DNA of 64,000 nucleotides, from positions 62,001 through 126,000 of the forward strand of contig NZ_JAHESC010000020.1 of the NCBI RefSeq assembly GCF_018598185.1, read 5' to 3'. The DNA is from Dawidia soli. Lineage in GTDB: Bacteria > Bacteroidota > Bacteroidia > Cytophagales > Cyclobacteriaceae. The position numbers and the translations under genes were made by a program. Of the stretch, positions 1 to 8,491 are shown piece after piece. The notes below the pieces were generated by a model that had not been told where the DNA came from, searched no databases, and saw only the letters and a program-made list of their open reading frames with translations. Every line of letters starts with the position of its first letter. The first letter of the stretch is position 1.

Positions 1-925
1 CGTCTTTCAGCGCCGGGCTGCCCAGTATGTTAAAGGGCATCTGCGTGCCACGGCCCAGGCTGATGTCGGTACCTTCAAAGAGGCAGATCGAGGGGTACAG
101 GCGTATGGCCTGGTCGTTCGGCAGGTTGGGAGAAGGCTTGACCGGCAGCGAGTAGTCGTCGGTATGTTTCCAGTTCAGGAGCGGCACCACTTCGAAGTCG
201 CATTTGCGCTGGCCGTCGAGCCAGCCTTCGCCGTTGATCATGCCGGCCATTTCGCCCAGCGTCATGCCGTGGGTGAAGGGAATGGGGTGCATGGCCAGGA
301 AGGACTTGAACTCGGGCTTGCGTACAGGGCCATCGACATAGCTGCCGTTGGGGTTGGGCCGGTCGAGGATGATGAGGTGTTTGTTGTTTTCGGCGCAGGC
401 CTCCATAAGGTAATGCAGCGTGCTGATATAGGTATAGAAGCGGGCGCCGACGTCCTGGATGTCAAAGATAACGATGTCGATATCGGCCAGCTGCCGGGGT
501 GTGGGCTTACGGTTTTTGCCGTAGAGCGATACGACCAGCACGCCGGTTTGGTGATCGATGCTGTCGTTCACATGCTCGCCATCGGCGGCGTTGCCGCGAA
601 AACCGTGCTCGGGCCCAAAGATCTTGACCAGGTTGACGCCCCGGCTTTTGAGGGTATCGGCCAGGTGGGTTTTGTTCACCAGGGCGGTGTTGTTGACGAC
701 CAGGGCCACGCGCTTGCCGGCCAGTTTGGGCAGCAATACGTCGAGCCGGGCCGCGCCGACAACCACGTCCGGAGGCGGGGCAGGGGCCTGGGTTGCGACC
801 GGCGGAGGTTCCGTTGCCGGTGTACGGGGGCCGGCGTGGCACCGGACCAGGGCCAGCAGGCAGAGGGCTAACAGCCCGGGTTGGAGCAAAAGAGCGGTTC
901 GGATGGCTGTAGTACGTACTTTCAT
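1..925 (-). CDS. NamZ-type exo-beta-N-acetylmuramidase (DUF1343), 3' end cut by window edge
   Basis: The reverse-strand reading frame runs from an ATG at 925 off the left edge, giving at least 308 residues. A short N-terminal hydrophobic segment (LLLQPGLLALCLLAL) followed by a Pro/Thr-rich stretch indicates export. The mature part carries the DUF1343/NamZ hallmarks GPEHGFRG and DIQDVGARFYTY, followed by LDRPNP and GEWLDGQ-like turns. Characterised NamZ proteins release terminal N-acetylmuramic acid from peptidoglycan fragments, which fits a role in cell-wall recycling in the periplasm. The family is about 400 residues long, so roughly the last quarter is missing here. The gene is divergent from the ABC permease at 1018 with about 90 bp between them. 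Family assignment is firm; the precise substrate is inferred. Confidence 0.88.
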   Translation of the reverse strand, partial: MKVRTTAIRTALLLQPGLLALCLLALVRCHAGPRTPATEPPPVATQAPAPPPDVVVGAARLDVLLPKLAGKRVALVVNNTALVNKTHLADTLKSRGVNLVKIFGPEHGFRGNAADGEHVNDSIDHQTGVLVVSLYGKNRKPTPRQLADIDIVIFDIQDVGARFYTYISTLHYLMEACAENNKHLIILDRPNPNGSYVDGPVRKPEFKSFLAMHPIPFTHGMTLGEMAGMINGEGWLDGQRKCDFEVVPLLNWKHTDDYSLPVKPSPNLPNDQAIRLYPSICLFEGTDISLGRGTQMPFNILGSPALKD

Positions 926-1017
926 AAGAACGGGCGGTTGTTTTGCGGACAGTTGATTATGGACCGTTCAAGTCCTACTTTTACGACCATATTTAGCTGA
1001 AAAGGTAATAATTAGGC

Positions 1018-2238
1018 TTGAACCTTTCGTATTTCATATCTAAAAGAATCAGCCGGGAGCAGCGGTCGGGTTTTGCCTCGACGATCCACAAGATCGCCAT
1101 TGTCAGCATCGGCATTGGGCTGGGTGCTGCCATCGTCTCGTTCCTGATCATGAAGGGGTTTCAGGAAACCATCCAGAATAAAATATACGGCTTCAACGGC
1201 CACTTGCTCATCACCAAGCTTACCCCCAGCAACTCCGTGGATGAAGAGCCGATGGATTTTCACATCGACGCGTATGATCATCCCGAGCAATATCCCTATA
1301 TCCGCCACATGCAGGAGTATGCACACAAGACCGGGTTGGTAAAGACCGAGGATGAAGTGTTGGGGGTCGTGTTTAAAGGTGTCGGCAAAAGCTTTGATCA
1401 AAAGGCCTTTCGCGAAAACCTGGTGGCGGGTGAGTTCATCGACTTTCCAGACTCCAGTCATTCCAACCAGGTAGTGATCAGCCAGATCATCGCCGACAAG
1501 TTACGGGCGAAGGTCGGCGATTTTATAATTGTACACTTTTTCCAAAACCCGCCACGCTTTCGCAAGCTGAAGATCGCCGGTATTTATGAGACAAATCTGT
1601 CGGAGTATTTTGACAGCAAAGTAATTCTGGGTGATATTCGCCTGATCGCCCGGTTGAACGATTGGGCTGAGGGCGTCAGCGGTGGGCTGGAAGTGTTCGT
1701 GTATGATCCGGAGCATGCGGAAGAAGCGCGCGAGGTGCTGGCGGAGTCGACCGATTTTGATATGCGTATAGACCTGATCAGCGAGCGCTATCAACAGGTG
1801 TTTGAATGGTTGGGGCTTGTAAACCGACAGGTGGTAATTTTGTTATGCATTATACTCACCGTGGTATGTGTAAACATGATTTCGATCGTGTTGATTTTGG
1901 TGATGGAGCGTACACAAATGATAGGTATGTTGAAAGCGTTGGGAGGTAACGATCGCCTGGTACGATCGATTTTTATATACCAGGGTTTCAGTCTTGTAAT
2001 AAAAGGCCTGTTTTTAGGCAATTTGATCGGATTGGGCCTCTGTAGCTTGCAGTATTATTTTAAAATCGCTAAACTGAATCCTCATGACTATTACATGAGT
2101 TTTGTGCCCATTAGCTGGCACTGGGAGACCGTAGGGATGCTTAATTTATTGACACTCATGGTTGTTACCGCAGTATTGATTATCCCTACCGAGGTTATTG
2201 TCCGTATCCGGCCCATTAAGGCTATTCGTTTTGATTAG
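1018..2238 (+). CDS. LolC/LolE-like ABC transporter permease (FtsX/MacB family)
   Basis: A 406-residue inner-membrane protein of the lipoprotein-releasing type. It has one membrane segment near residues 25-50 (HKIAIVSIGIGLGAAIVSF), a large periplasmic domain of about 200 residues, and three C-terminal membrane segments (around 270-295, 315-345 and 370-395), the FtsX/MacB topology. The translation must start at TTG 1018, because an in-frame TAA lies at 1009-1011 and no ATG precedes the conserved start MNLSYFISKRIS. No ATPase partner is encoded beside it; in Bacteroidota the LolD-like ATPase is often elsewhere. Role: probably extraction of lipoproteins from the inner membrane or a related mechanotransmission function. 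The family call is secure, the exact substrate is inference. Confidence 0.85.
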   Translation: MNLSYFISKRISREQRSGFASTIHKIAIVSIGIGLGAAIVSFLIMKGFQETIQNKIYGFNGHLLITKLTPSNSVDEEPMDFHIDAYDHPEQYPYIRHMQEYAHKTGLVKTEDEVLGVVFKGVGKSFDQKAFRENLVAGEFIDFPDSSHSNQVVISQIIADKLRAKVGDFIIVHFFQNPPRFRKLKIAGIYETNLSEYFDSKVILGDIRLIARLNDWAEGVSGGLEVFVYDPEHAEEAREVLAESTDFDMRIDLISERYQQVFEWLGLVNRQVVILLCIILTVVCVNMISIVLILVMERTQMIGMLKALGGNDRLVRSIFIYQGFSLVIKGLFLGNLIGLGLCSLQYYFKIAKLNPHDYYMSFVPISWHWETVGMLNLLTLMVVTAVLIIPTEVIVRIRPIKAIRFD

Positions 2239-2279
2239 TTAATCCGTGGTTATAAGCGTTTAAACTTCAAATAATTTCC

Positions 2280-2287
2280 TATTTTTG
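2280..2287 (+). promoter_or_regulatory. Candidate Bacteroidota -7 element upstream of the gene at 2330
   Basis: TATTTTTG matches the TAnnTTTG -7 consensus exactly and ends 42 nt before the ATG at 2330. No convincing TTTG -33 element was seen at the expected distance, so only the -7 half is supported. Confidence 0.4.
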
Positions 2288-2329
2288 TTGATGTAAGGAG
2301 CCCACCTTATATCGAAATGTTTTAATGTT

Positions 2330-2887
2330 ATGCAATTAAAATTCAAAAATCCGGTCAGGCCTGACCTGACCTCAACTATCCAGAAGCGCAACCGCCGGCT
2401 TCAGGCGTTCTTTAACGCCAAGAATCTGGATGTGCGGTTGCACGGCGACGCTCAAAATCCGCTCATGGTATTGTGCGGATGCGTAGGACTGTCTGCTTAT
2501 GTTCACAACTTTGACCTGCGTATGTTGGACAAACCCAACCAGGGAGAGGTTATGCGCATCTTTAAGCTGACAGAGATCGTACAAGGTACACGCGAAGATG
2601 TTGTAGAATGGCTGCAGCAGTATCCGCAAATGCCTTTGTATCGTATCCAGCACGCAGGTAGCAAGCTGTTTTTATGTGGTTTCAACTTTGTTGACCGCGA
2701 GCAGAAATTAGGCCGGTATCCGGTCTTTGCCCGTGAAGACTACCACATTTACAAACAGCGTGAAGCTGCGGAAGACATCCTCAACATGCTGAAAGAGGAC
2801 GGTTACGAAGTGGAAATTACCGAGCCCGATCTCGAGCTGGTGAAATCACACGTCGGTCCGATCACTTTTGTCGGCCTGGAGGATTAG
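2330..2887 (+). CDS. Conserved-looking cytoplasmic protein of unknown function
   Basis: 185 residues, no signal peptide and no obvious membrane segment. I do not recognise the family. The N-terminus is basic (KNPVRPDLTSTIQKRNRRLQAFF), the middle is mixed alpha/beta with a CGCVGLSAYVHNF stretch, and the C-terminus is acidic (EVEITEPDLELVKSHVGP). The codon use is somewhat more AT-rich than the neighbouring genes. It has its own candidate -7 element at 2280 and converges on the glycosyltransferase at 2970. ATG at 2330 is the only sensible start. It is probably a real gene because the frame is open, protein-like in composition and bounded by a promoter and a strong intergenic hairpin. Function cannot be inferred. 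Confidence 0.7.
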   Translation: MQLKFKNPVRPDLTSTIQKRNRRLQAFFNAKNLDVRLHGDAQNPLMVLCGCVGLSAYVHNFDLRMLDKPNQGEVMRIFKLTEIVQGTREDVVEWLQQYPQMPLYRIQHAGSKLFLCGFNFVDREQKLGRYPVFAREDYHIYKQREAAEDILNMLKEDGYEVEITEPDLELVKSHVGPITFVGLED

Positions 2888-2906
2888 CTGACGTGATTTG
2901 ATCCGT

Positions 2907-2940
2907 TGGTTCGCGGGCAGGTCAGCTTGTCCGCGAACCA
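2907..2940. terminator. Strong stem-loop between two convergent genes
   Basis: The arms TGGTTCGCGG and CCGCGAACCA pair perfectly over 10 bp, and the stem extends by five more pairs including G-T wobbles to a TCAG loop. It sits between the convergent genes ending at 2887 and 2970. There is no T-tract, so it may be a processing/stabilising hairpin rather than an intrinsic terminator. Confidence 0.5.
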
Positions 2941-2969
2941 GCGGGTTGGATGTGAGTTGTCCTGAACGC

Positions 2970-3734
2970 TTAGCGTGCCGCCGTAACGGCTGGGTTGGGA
3001 ATATACTTTCTGAACCAGCTTTGAATGGTCATTTGCAAGACCCCGAAGAAGGCTTCCTTGAAGATGCCCGGAGACATCTTTGACTCACCGCGTGTGCGGT
3101 CGGTAAAGATGATCGGCACTTCTGCCAGCTTGAAGCCGAATTTCCAGGCAAGGAATTTCATCTCGATCTGGAAGGCATATCCCACAAAACGTATCTGGTC
3201 GAGCGCGATCGTCTCGAGCACGACACGCCGGTAGCAAACAAAGCCCGCCGTTGTATCGTGTATCGGAATGCTCGTGATCATGCGCACATAGCTGCTGGCA
3301 AAGTACGACAACAACACCCGCCCCATGGGCCAGTTCACAACATTTACCCCCGTAGCATAACGCGAGCCGATCGATACATCGCTGCCGTGCTCGGCGCACG
3401 AGAGGTATAGATGTACCAGGTCCTTCGGATCGTGCGAGAAGTCGGCATCCATTTCCAGGATGTACTCATAGCCTTTGGCGAGCGCGAATTTGAACCCTGC
3501 GATATAGGCGGTTCCCAATCCCTGCTTCCCCGGGCGTTTTAACAGGTGCAGGCGGGTGCCTTGCGTGTTGTAGGTGATCTGAAGTTGCTCGACAATTTCG
3601 GCGGTGCCGTCGGGAGAGTTGTCGTCTACAATGAGAATGTCAAAATCCTTGGGCAGTGCAAATACGGTATCGATGATCGCGCGGATATTCTCGCGTTCCT
3701 TATACGTGGGAATAATGACGATAGCGTTACTCAC
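2970..3734 (-). CDS. Polyprenol monophosphomannose synthase-like GT2 glycosyltransferase (DPM1 type)
   Basis: 254 residues with the GT2/DPM1 signature order: VIIPTYKERENI at the N-terminus, DILIVDDNSPDGTAEIV near residues 33-50, the metal-binding DxD region EMDADFSHDP near 94-103, and RTRGESKM near the C-terminus. It transfers a sugar, classically mannose from GDP-mannose, onto a polyprenyl phosphate at the cytoplasmic face of the membrane. It lacks the C-terminal multi-pass GtrA-like domain of larger homologues, and its size fits soluble DPM1-type enzymes. Start ATG at 3734 gives the expected N-terminus. Single-gene unit, divergent from the DUF4412 gene. The family is secure; which sugar and which lipid are inferred. 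Confidence 0.88.
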   Translation of the reverse strand: MSNAIVIIPTYKERENIRAIIDTVFALPKDFDILIVDDNSPDGTAEIVEQLQITYNTQGTRLHLLKRPGKQGLGTAYIAGFKFALAKGYEYILEMDADFSHDPKDLVHLYLSCAEHGSDVSIGSRYATGVNVVNWPMGRVLLSYFASSYVRMITSIPIHDTTAGFVCYRRVVLETIALDQIRFVGYAFQIEMKFLAWKFGFKLAEVPIIFTDRTRGESKMSPGIFKEAFFGVLQMTIQSWFRKYIPNPAVTAAR

Positions 3735-4075
3735 GACTGATTTTGGATTATAGCAAAACTAAAAAAAGACTGCGTTTATACAATTCATTCGCGGGGCCAA
3801 AGGTCGATTTTTTGCCGTGTGTGGTCGTTTGCGACGGCGCTTATGTCGCGATTGTGTCGCGTGAGCCCAGTTTTTCCCTTTTATTCACCGAACGCGCCCC
3901 GGTAAAATTTAACATACGGTGTGCGGCTCGCCGGGGTCTATTTTTGCATTGGCGAAGAATCCGTTACTTTGGCAACGTTCGGCCCGCCGCCACCGCCCAA
4001 CGGATAACCTGGCTGGCACGGTAATCGTACTACAGAACGCTGACATAAAAACCCTTAAACATTTATAAACATCGT
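3735..4075. other. Divergent intergenic region, about 340 bp
   Basis: It separates the divergently transcribed glycosyltransferase and DUF4412 genes. Apart from the candidate promoter at 3941-3971, I see no RNA gene, repeat or convincing small coding sequence. An open frame at 3743-4024 has no family resemblance and no clear ribosome-binding context. Confidence 0.5.
3941..3971 (+). promoter_or_regulatory. Candidate promoter for the DUF4412 gene
   Basis: TTTTTG at 3941-3946 and TACTTTG at 3965-3971 are separated by 18 bp, close to the Bacteroidota -33/-7 arrangement (the -7 has one base fewer than TAnnTTTG). It lies about 105 bp upstream of the ATG at 4076. Confidence 0.35.
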
Positions 4076-4918
4076 ATGAGACAACTATTCTTCGCCGCCG
4101 TGTTGCTGGTCCTGGTTTTGCCGGGATACGCGCAACTGTTCGAAGGCACGATCCACTGGAAGATGGAAGCTGAGATCACCGATCCCGCTACCAAAGCCAA
4201 GATGGAAGAGGCACAAAAGAAAATGAACGATCCCGCCACGCAGGCGCAGATGAAGGAGCTGGAGGCAAAAATGAACGACCCCCAGTTTAAGGCCATGATG
4301 GAAGCCAACCCCCAGATGAAAACGCAAATGGAGGCGATGATCAAGGCTGCGAAAGGAGGCAGCATTCAGTCGTTCATACCGACGGGCTTCGAGCTCAAGA
4401 CCAAAAATGGCAACGCCCTGACCAGAATGGAGGGCGGGATCATGGCCAATATGGAGGTACTCTACCTGAAGGACAAGAACCAATCGTACCGCATTGACCG
4501 CGAAAGCAAAACCTACTCGGTATTGCCGAAAGGAGACGAACACCAGGACGATAAGACCAAGACCCCCGAGGTGAAAGTTACCAAGACGGCGGAAACCAAA
4601 AGGATCCTGGACTATACCTGTACCAAGTATGTTGCCGAAAGCACCTACCAGGGCAAAAAGAGCACGCAGATCTTCTGGACCACCACCGACATCAAAGACT
4701 TCGATATGAAGGGCATGTCACAACAGCGCCTGGGCAACAATCCGCAACGTTTGTTCTATGAGAAGATCGACGGCGTGCCGCTGCGCATCGAGATGACAGT
4801 TCCCGAAGGGAACATGACCATGGAAGTTACCTCTGTGAAACGTCACGCATTACCCGCTGCCGACTTTGCTATACCGGCAGGGTATAAAGAGACACCGCTT
4901 TCGATGTTTGGCCGGTAA
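4076..4918 (+). CDS. Secreted DUF4412-domain protein
   Basis: 280 residues with a signal peptide (LFFAAVLLVLVLPGYAQ). A region at about residues 35-95 is built from repeated KMNDPxxxAxM units rich in Met, Lys and Glu, likely a short helical or coiled segment. The DUF4412 domain follows, recognisable by YLKDKNQSYRID, the internal CTKYVAE core and KIDGVPLRIEM. Bacteroidota encode many such periplasmic or outer-membrane-associated proteins of unknown function. It is monocistronic, with a candidate promoter about 105 bp upstream and an intrinsic terminator directly downstream. The Met-rich repeat could bind metal, but that is speculation. Confidence 0.82.
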   Translation: MRQLFFAAVLLVLVLPGYAQLFEGTIHWKMEAEITDPATKAKMEEAQKKMNDPATQAQMKELEAKMNDPQFKAMMEANPQMKTQMEAMIKAAKGGSIQSFIPTGFELKTKNGNALTRMEGGIMANMEVLYLKDKNQSYRIDRESKTYSVLPKGDEHQDDKTKTPEVKVTKTAETKRILDYTCTKYVAESTYQGKKSTQIFWTTTDIKDFDMKGMSQQRLGNNPQRLFYEKIDGVPLRIEMTVPEGNMTMEVTSVKRHALPAADFAIPAGYKETPLSMFGR

Positions 4919-4941
4919 TACGGCGTGTTATCGTGAGAGGA

Positions 4942-4977
4942 GGATCGGCTTACCCTTCGGTATACCGATCCTTTTTT
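4942..4977 (+). terminator. Intrinsic terminator of the DUF4412 gene
   Basis: GGATCGG pairs with CCGATCC and is followed by TTTTTT. It starts about 24 bp after the stop codon at 4918. Confidence 0.85.
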
Positions 4978-4990
4978 ATTTATCAGCGAC

Positions 4991-5022
4991 AAAAAAAGAC
5001 CCGGAACGTTAGATCCCGGGTC
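4991..5022 (-). terminator. Intrinsic terminator of speA
   Basis: On the minus strand GACCCGG pairs with CCGGGTC and runs into seven T residues (AAAAAAA at 4991-4997 on the plus strand). It lies just downstream of the stop of the decarboxylase gene at 5050 and back to back with the terminator of the opposing gene. Confidence 0.85.
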
Positions 5023-5049
5023 CTTATACCTGTAAAAGGAAATATAGAA

Positions 5050-6441
5050 TTAGTATCCCAATACTTTCAGCATGCTCTCGGCCGTCTGCTGGGCAGCAAA
5101 CAGGCGGGTCGTGATCTCGCCGTCTTCGTTGCGGTCGATCAGCACGTGCTGCGGGGCCGGTACGAGGCAGTGTTGAATGCCGCCGTAGCCACCGAGTGAT
5201 TCCTGGTAAGCACCCGTGTGGAAGAAACCGATGTATAAAGGCTCTTCGTCATTGATCATCGGCAAAAACACCTCGCCCGTGTGGGCTTCGGAGTTGTAGT
5301 AGTCCATGCTGTCGCACGTCAGCCCCCCCATGTTCACTTTGTGGTATGGATCGTCCCACTTGTTGGCGGCCAGCAATACGTATTTCTGGTTGAGGCCCCA
5401 TGCATCGGGCAGGTGGGTGATGAACGAGCCGTCGATCATATACCACAGCTCTTTGTCGTTCTGCAGCTTCTGGTCGATGACGCTGTACAGCACGGCACCG
5501 CTTTCGCCTACGGTATAGCTACCGAACTCGGTAAAGATATTCGGTACCGGTACATTATTCTTGTCGCAGATCCACTTGATGTTTTCCACGATCTGCTCGA
5601 TCATGTACTTGTAATCGTAATGGAATGTGAGCGATGTTTTGATCGGGAAGCCGCCGCCAATGTCGATCGAGTCGAGTGAGGGGCAGATCTTTTTCATTTC
5701 GCAATACTTAAAGACGAAGCGGCTCAGCTCGCTCCAGTAGTATGCGGTATCTTTAATGCCGGTGTTGATGAAGAAGTGAAGCATCTTGAGCGATGCCTTT
5801 TCACTCTTCTCGATATTTTCGCGATAGAACGGAATAATGTCGCTATAGCGGATGCCCAGGCGCGAAGTATAAAACTCGAACTTGGGTTCTTCGTCGGCCG
5901 CCACGCGAATGCCCACGCGGTAGGGATTCTTAACGTTCTTTTCGTATTCCTCGAATTCACCCATCTCGTCCAGGATCGGAATGCAGTTGTGGAAACCGTC
6001 GTTGAGGAGGTCGGAGATGTATTGTGTGTACAGCGGCATTTTAAAGCCGTTGCACAATATGTACGTGTCTTTGGTGATCTTGCCTTTGGCGTAGAGGGAT
6101 CGTACGATGGGAATGTCGAATGCCGACGACGTTTCCATGTGCACGTCTTCATTTTTTACAGCCTCTTCCAGGACAAAGGAAAAGTGCGAAGACTTGGTGC
6201 AATAGCAATACGTGTATTTGCCGTTGTATTTGAATTTCTCCAGGGCAGCCTTAAAAAGAGCCTGTACCGAGCGAATATTCTCGCTTATTCGGGGCAGGTA
6301 GGTCAGCTTGAGGGGGGTTCCGTATTTTTTGATGATGTCCATCACGGGGACATCGTTAAACAGCAATTCGTGGTCGCGGACCTTAAATTCTTTTTGAGGA
6401 AACTCAAAAGTTTGCTCAATCAGTTCGCGGTAGCTCTTCAT
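5050..6441 (-). CDS. speA: Arginine decarboxylase, short fold-III type
   Basis: 463 residues. A PLP-dependent fold-III (alanine-racemase-like) decarboxylase: the PLP lysine is at about K83 in YCYCTKSSH, the glycine loop is SIDIGGGFP, and the catalytic cysteine lies in GGLTCDSMD near the C-terminus. Bacteroidota homologues of this length are annotated as arginine decarboxylase, making agmatine from arginine for polyamine synthesis. The classical SpeA of enterobacteria is about 630-660 residues, so this is the compact form. It is divergent from the arginase gene at 6788, followed by a DHS-family gene and argS, an arginine-centred neighbourhood. The substrate could in principle be another basic amino acid or a carboxylated polyamine, but context favours arginine. 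Confidence 0.82.
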   Translation of the reverse strand: MKSYRELIEQTFEFPQKEFKVRDHELLFNDVPVMDIIKKYGTPLKLTYLPRISENIRSVQALFKAALEKFKYNGKYTYCYCTKSSHFSFVLEEAVKNEDVHMETSSAFDIPIVRSLYAKGKITKDTYILCNGFKMPLYTQYISDLLNDGFHNCIPILDEMGEFEEYEKNVKNPYRVGIRVAADEEPKFEFYTSRLGIRYSDIIPFYRENIEKSEKASLKMLHFFINTGIKDTAYYWSELSRFVFKYCEMKKICPSLDSIDIGGGFPIKTSLTFHYDYKYMIEQIVENIKWICDKNNVPVPNIFTEFGSYTVGESGAVLYSVIDQKLQNDKELWYMIDGSFITHLPDAWGLNQKYVLLAANKWDDPYHKVNMGGLTCDSMDYYNSEAHTGEVFLPMINDEEPLYIGFFHTGAYQESLGGYGGIQHCLVPAPQHVLIDRNEDGEITTRLFAAQQTAESMLKVLGY

Positions 6442-6787
6442 TTACTCCGTTGTCTGTTAGTCTGTTGAACGTCTTTAAAGGTAATGGCTTTAATTCGGTG
6501 CGGAGGGCTTCCTGCGCCGGTCTTTTTATTGTCAGTAGTCTACTACAGGTCGCTTGCGGCTGTTGCAGCGAACAGATAGTGACGAACGCTCTGGCAAAGG
6601 GTGCAATATTGGGATAAATTTGCCATCTTTGCAATAATTCATTTGGAACCCATGGTTAATCGCTTTTCCGATCTCATTGTCCCGGCCCACACCGGTCAGC
6701 CCGACCTCTAAGGGCGGACGGAAGCGCGTTTTTTTAACTGAATCCTGCGGTTAACCATTTATTCATCAAACCTTAATAGACATTGTC
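6442..6787. other. Divergent intergenic region between speA and the arginase gene
   Basis: About 346 bp. A perfect -7 match TAAATTTG lies at 6615-6622 and a near match CATCTTTG at 6624-6631, either of which could start transcription toward the arginase gene with a leader of about 150 nt. A small inverted repeat AGTAG-T-CTACT occurs near 6535-6546. No RNA gene or riboswitch was recognised. Confidence 0.4.
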
Positions 6788-7750
6788 GTGAAAGAGCTAA
6801 AGATCATTGAAGTGAAGTCCGAAATCGGTGCCGGAACCCGCGGCGCCAGCCTGGGGGTAGAAGCCATGAAGATCGCCAGCCTCGATCTGCAGTCGGATTT
6901 TTTTAAACAACACGATTCCGTAGAAGTAGAAAATGTCAACGAGCTTCTCTTTGACGGTGCCAAGCACGTGCACGCCAAGTTCATCGACGGTGTCATGATC
7001 ATGGAAGAGCGCGTTTGCCTGGAGGTATACGAAACCATCTTCGACGAATTCTTCCCCCTGGTCATGGCCGGTGACCACAGCACGGCCTACGGAACCATCG
7101 CCGGCATCAAGAAAGCACACCCCAAGGCGCGCCTGGGCGTGATCTGGATCGATGCCCACGCCGACATCCACACACCGTTCACCACGCCGTCGGGCAACAT
7201 GCACGGCATGTCCCTGGCCATGGCCTGTGGTATCGACAACTTTGAGTGTAAGGTCAACGACCCGCTCGGCGAGACCCTCGAGTACTGGGAACAGATCAAG
7301 GACGTAGGCATGCCCGGTCCGAAGATCTATCCCGAGGACATTGTGTACATCGGCGTACGCGAGCTGGAGAAACCGGAGAACTACCTGCTGAACAAATACA
7401 ACGTCAACTTCATCGAGATCGAAGATGTACAGCGCGAAGGCGCGCAAGCCATTGCCCGCAAGGCGTTGGCCATGCTCGACCACTGCGATTTTATCTACGT
7501 GTCGTTTGACGTCGACAGCCTCGACAGCCACGTGTCCACGGGCACCGGCACACCGTCGCCCAACGGCCTGACTGTTGCAGAAGCGAAAACGCTTAACACC
7601 GAGCTGGCACGCGACCCGAAGGTTTGCGCCTGGGAGATCGTAGAGGTCAACCCCACACTGGATACAGAGAACCGGATGGCGGAGAGTGCCTTCGAGATCA
7701 TGGAGGCGACGGCCAAGGCCATCGTCAGCCGCCCGGTACTGGCTGAATAA
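6788..7750 (+). CDS. Arginase of the ureohydrolase family
   Basis: 320 residues starting at GTG (6788). All ureohydrolase metal motifs are present: AGDHS, WIDAHADIHTP and SFDVDSLDS. The loop after DAHAD reads TTPSGNMHG, which matches the substrate-binding SGNxHG of true arginases rather than the agmatinase pattern. It would hydrolyse arginine to ornithine and urea using two Mn ions in the cytoplasm. Lying between speA and a DHS-family gene, it could instead act on an arginine-derived guanidino compound such as agmatine. The position equivalent to Asn130 of rat arginase is His here (DIHTP versus DINTP), the main deviation. Ureohydrolase family certain; arginase favoured over agmatinase. Confidence 0.8.
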   Translation: MKELKIIEVKSEIGAGTRGASLGVEAMKIASLDLQSDFFKQHDSVEVENVNELLFDGAKHVHAKFIDGVMIMEERVCLEVYETIFDEFFPLVMAGDHSTAYGTIAGIKKAHPKARLGVIWIDAHADIHTPFTTPSGNMHGMSLAMACGIDNFECKVNDPLGETLEYWEQIKDVGMPGPKIYPEDIVYIGVRELEKPENYLLNKYNVNFIEIEDVQREGAQAIARKALAMLDHCDFIYVSFDVDSLDSHVSTGTGTPSPNGLTVAEAKTLNTELARDPKVCAWEIVEVNPTLDTENRMAESAFEIMEATAKAIVSRPVLAE

Positions 7751-7762
7751 TCAGATTTTTTA

Positions 7763-8395
7763 TCATTTAGGCGACGGTTCCTCGAGTAAGGCAATGTACT
7801 CGCGGATCGTCGTCATCATGTTGCCGCGGATGATCGGGTCGGTCACAAACTTGGGTATGTTCGCGGGTTTGGACAAAATGCGGTAGGTGGCTTTGGTGCG
7901 GTGGGGCGAGAGTCGTTCCAGGCGCCAACTGCCGGCCAGCTCCATGCGCGTAACGCCCTTGCGCACGGGCGCACGCACGGCGTCGACGTACGATTCAAAG
8001 GTGATGAACAGGCTGCCTGGGTTTTCGCGAACAAGGCGGTAGATCAGGTAATGGTCCTGGTCGCTGACCGGCCAGGGTATGTCGTGATAGGAATATTCGA
8101 ACCACGTGGTTGTATCGGGTTGTTTGTACACTTCAAACTCGGATACATGGCTTTGCCAGCGCTCGATCAGCGCTTCGTTCTGAATGAGGTGTAGTCCCTC
8201 GTAAATGGTGTTGTTAAAGAAAAATTCGCCCTTTACTTCCCGCGCATCCAGCGGTGGAGTGGTCTTCGGAAACGTGATCCAGCGCTCGTAGATGCTGATA
8301 TCGCCGTCTTTTTTTACCAGTTCAAACCCCTCGTTGTCCTGTGCTTTCGTGGCAAGGGCCGCGAAACTACAAAACACCCATACGTACATCTTCAT
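7763..8395 (-). CDS. Secreted START/SRPBCC-domain protein
   Basis: 210 residues with a short signal peptide (MYVWVFCSFAALATKAQ). The remainder resembles START lipid-binding proteins: GFELVKKDGDISIYERWI at the N-terminus, IPWPVSDQDHYLIYRL in the middle and a helical C-terminus IIRGNMMTTIREYIALL that closes the pocket. START domains bind a hydrophobic ligand in a helix-grip fold; the ligand here is unknown. It converges on the arginase gene with only 12 bp between stop codons and no terminator hairpin in the gap. Its periplasmic location is inferred from the signal peptide. Confidence 0.78.
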   Translation of the reverse strand: MKMYVWVFCSFAALATKAQDNEGFELVKKDGDISIYERWITFPKTTPPLDAREVKGEFFFNNTIYEGLHLIQNEALIERWQSHVSEFEVYKQPDTTTWFEYSYHDIPWPVSDQDHYLIYRLVRENPGSLFITFESYVDAVRAPVRKGVTRMELAGSWRLERLSPHRTKATYRILSKPANIPKFVTDPIIRGNMMTTIREYIALLEEPSPK

Positions 8396-8491
8396 AGATC
8401 TTTAATAATTTACCAATAAGCGCGCTGGTTTTGATAACGCGCAATCTTTAGTTTTTCTTAATTTCGCCCCGGAATTTGAATAACACAAGTC

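Noticed and set aside
3743-4024. A 93-codon plus-strand frame in the 3735-4075 gap
   Set aside because: No ribosome-binding context, no family similarity, and it overlaps the likely promoters of the flanking genes.
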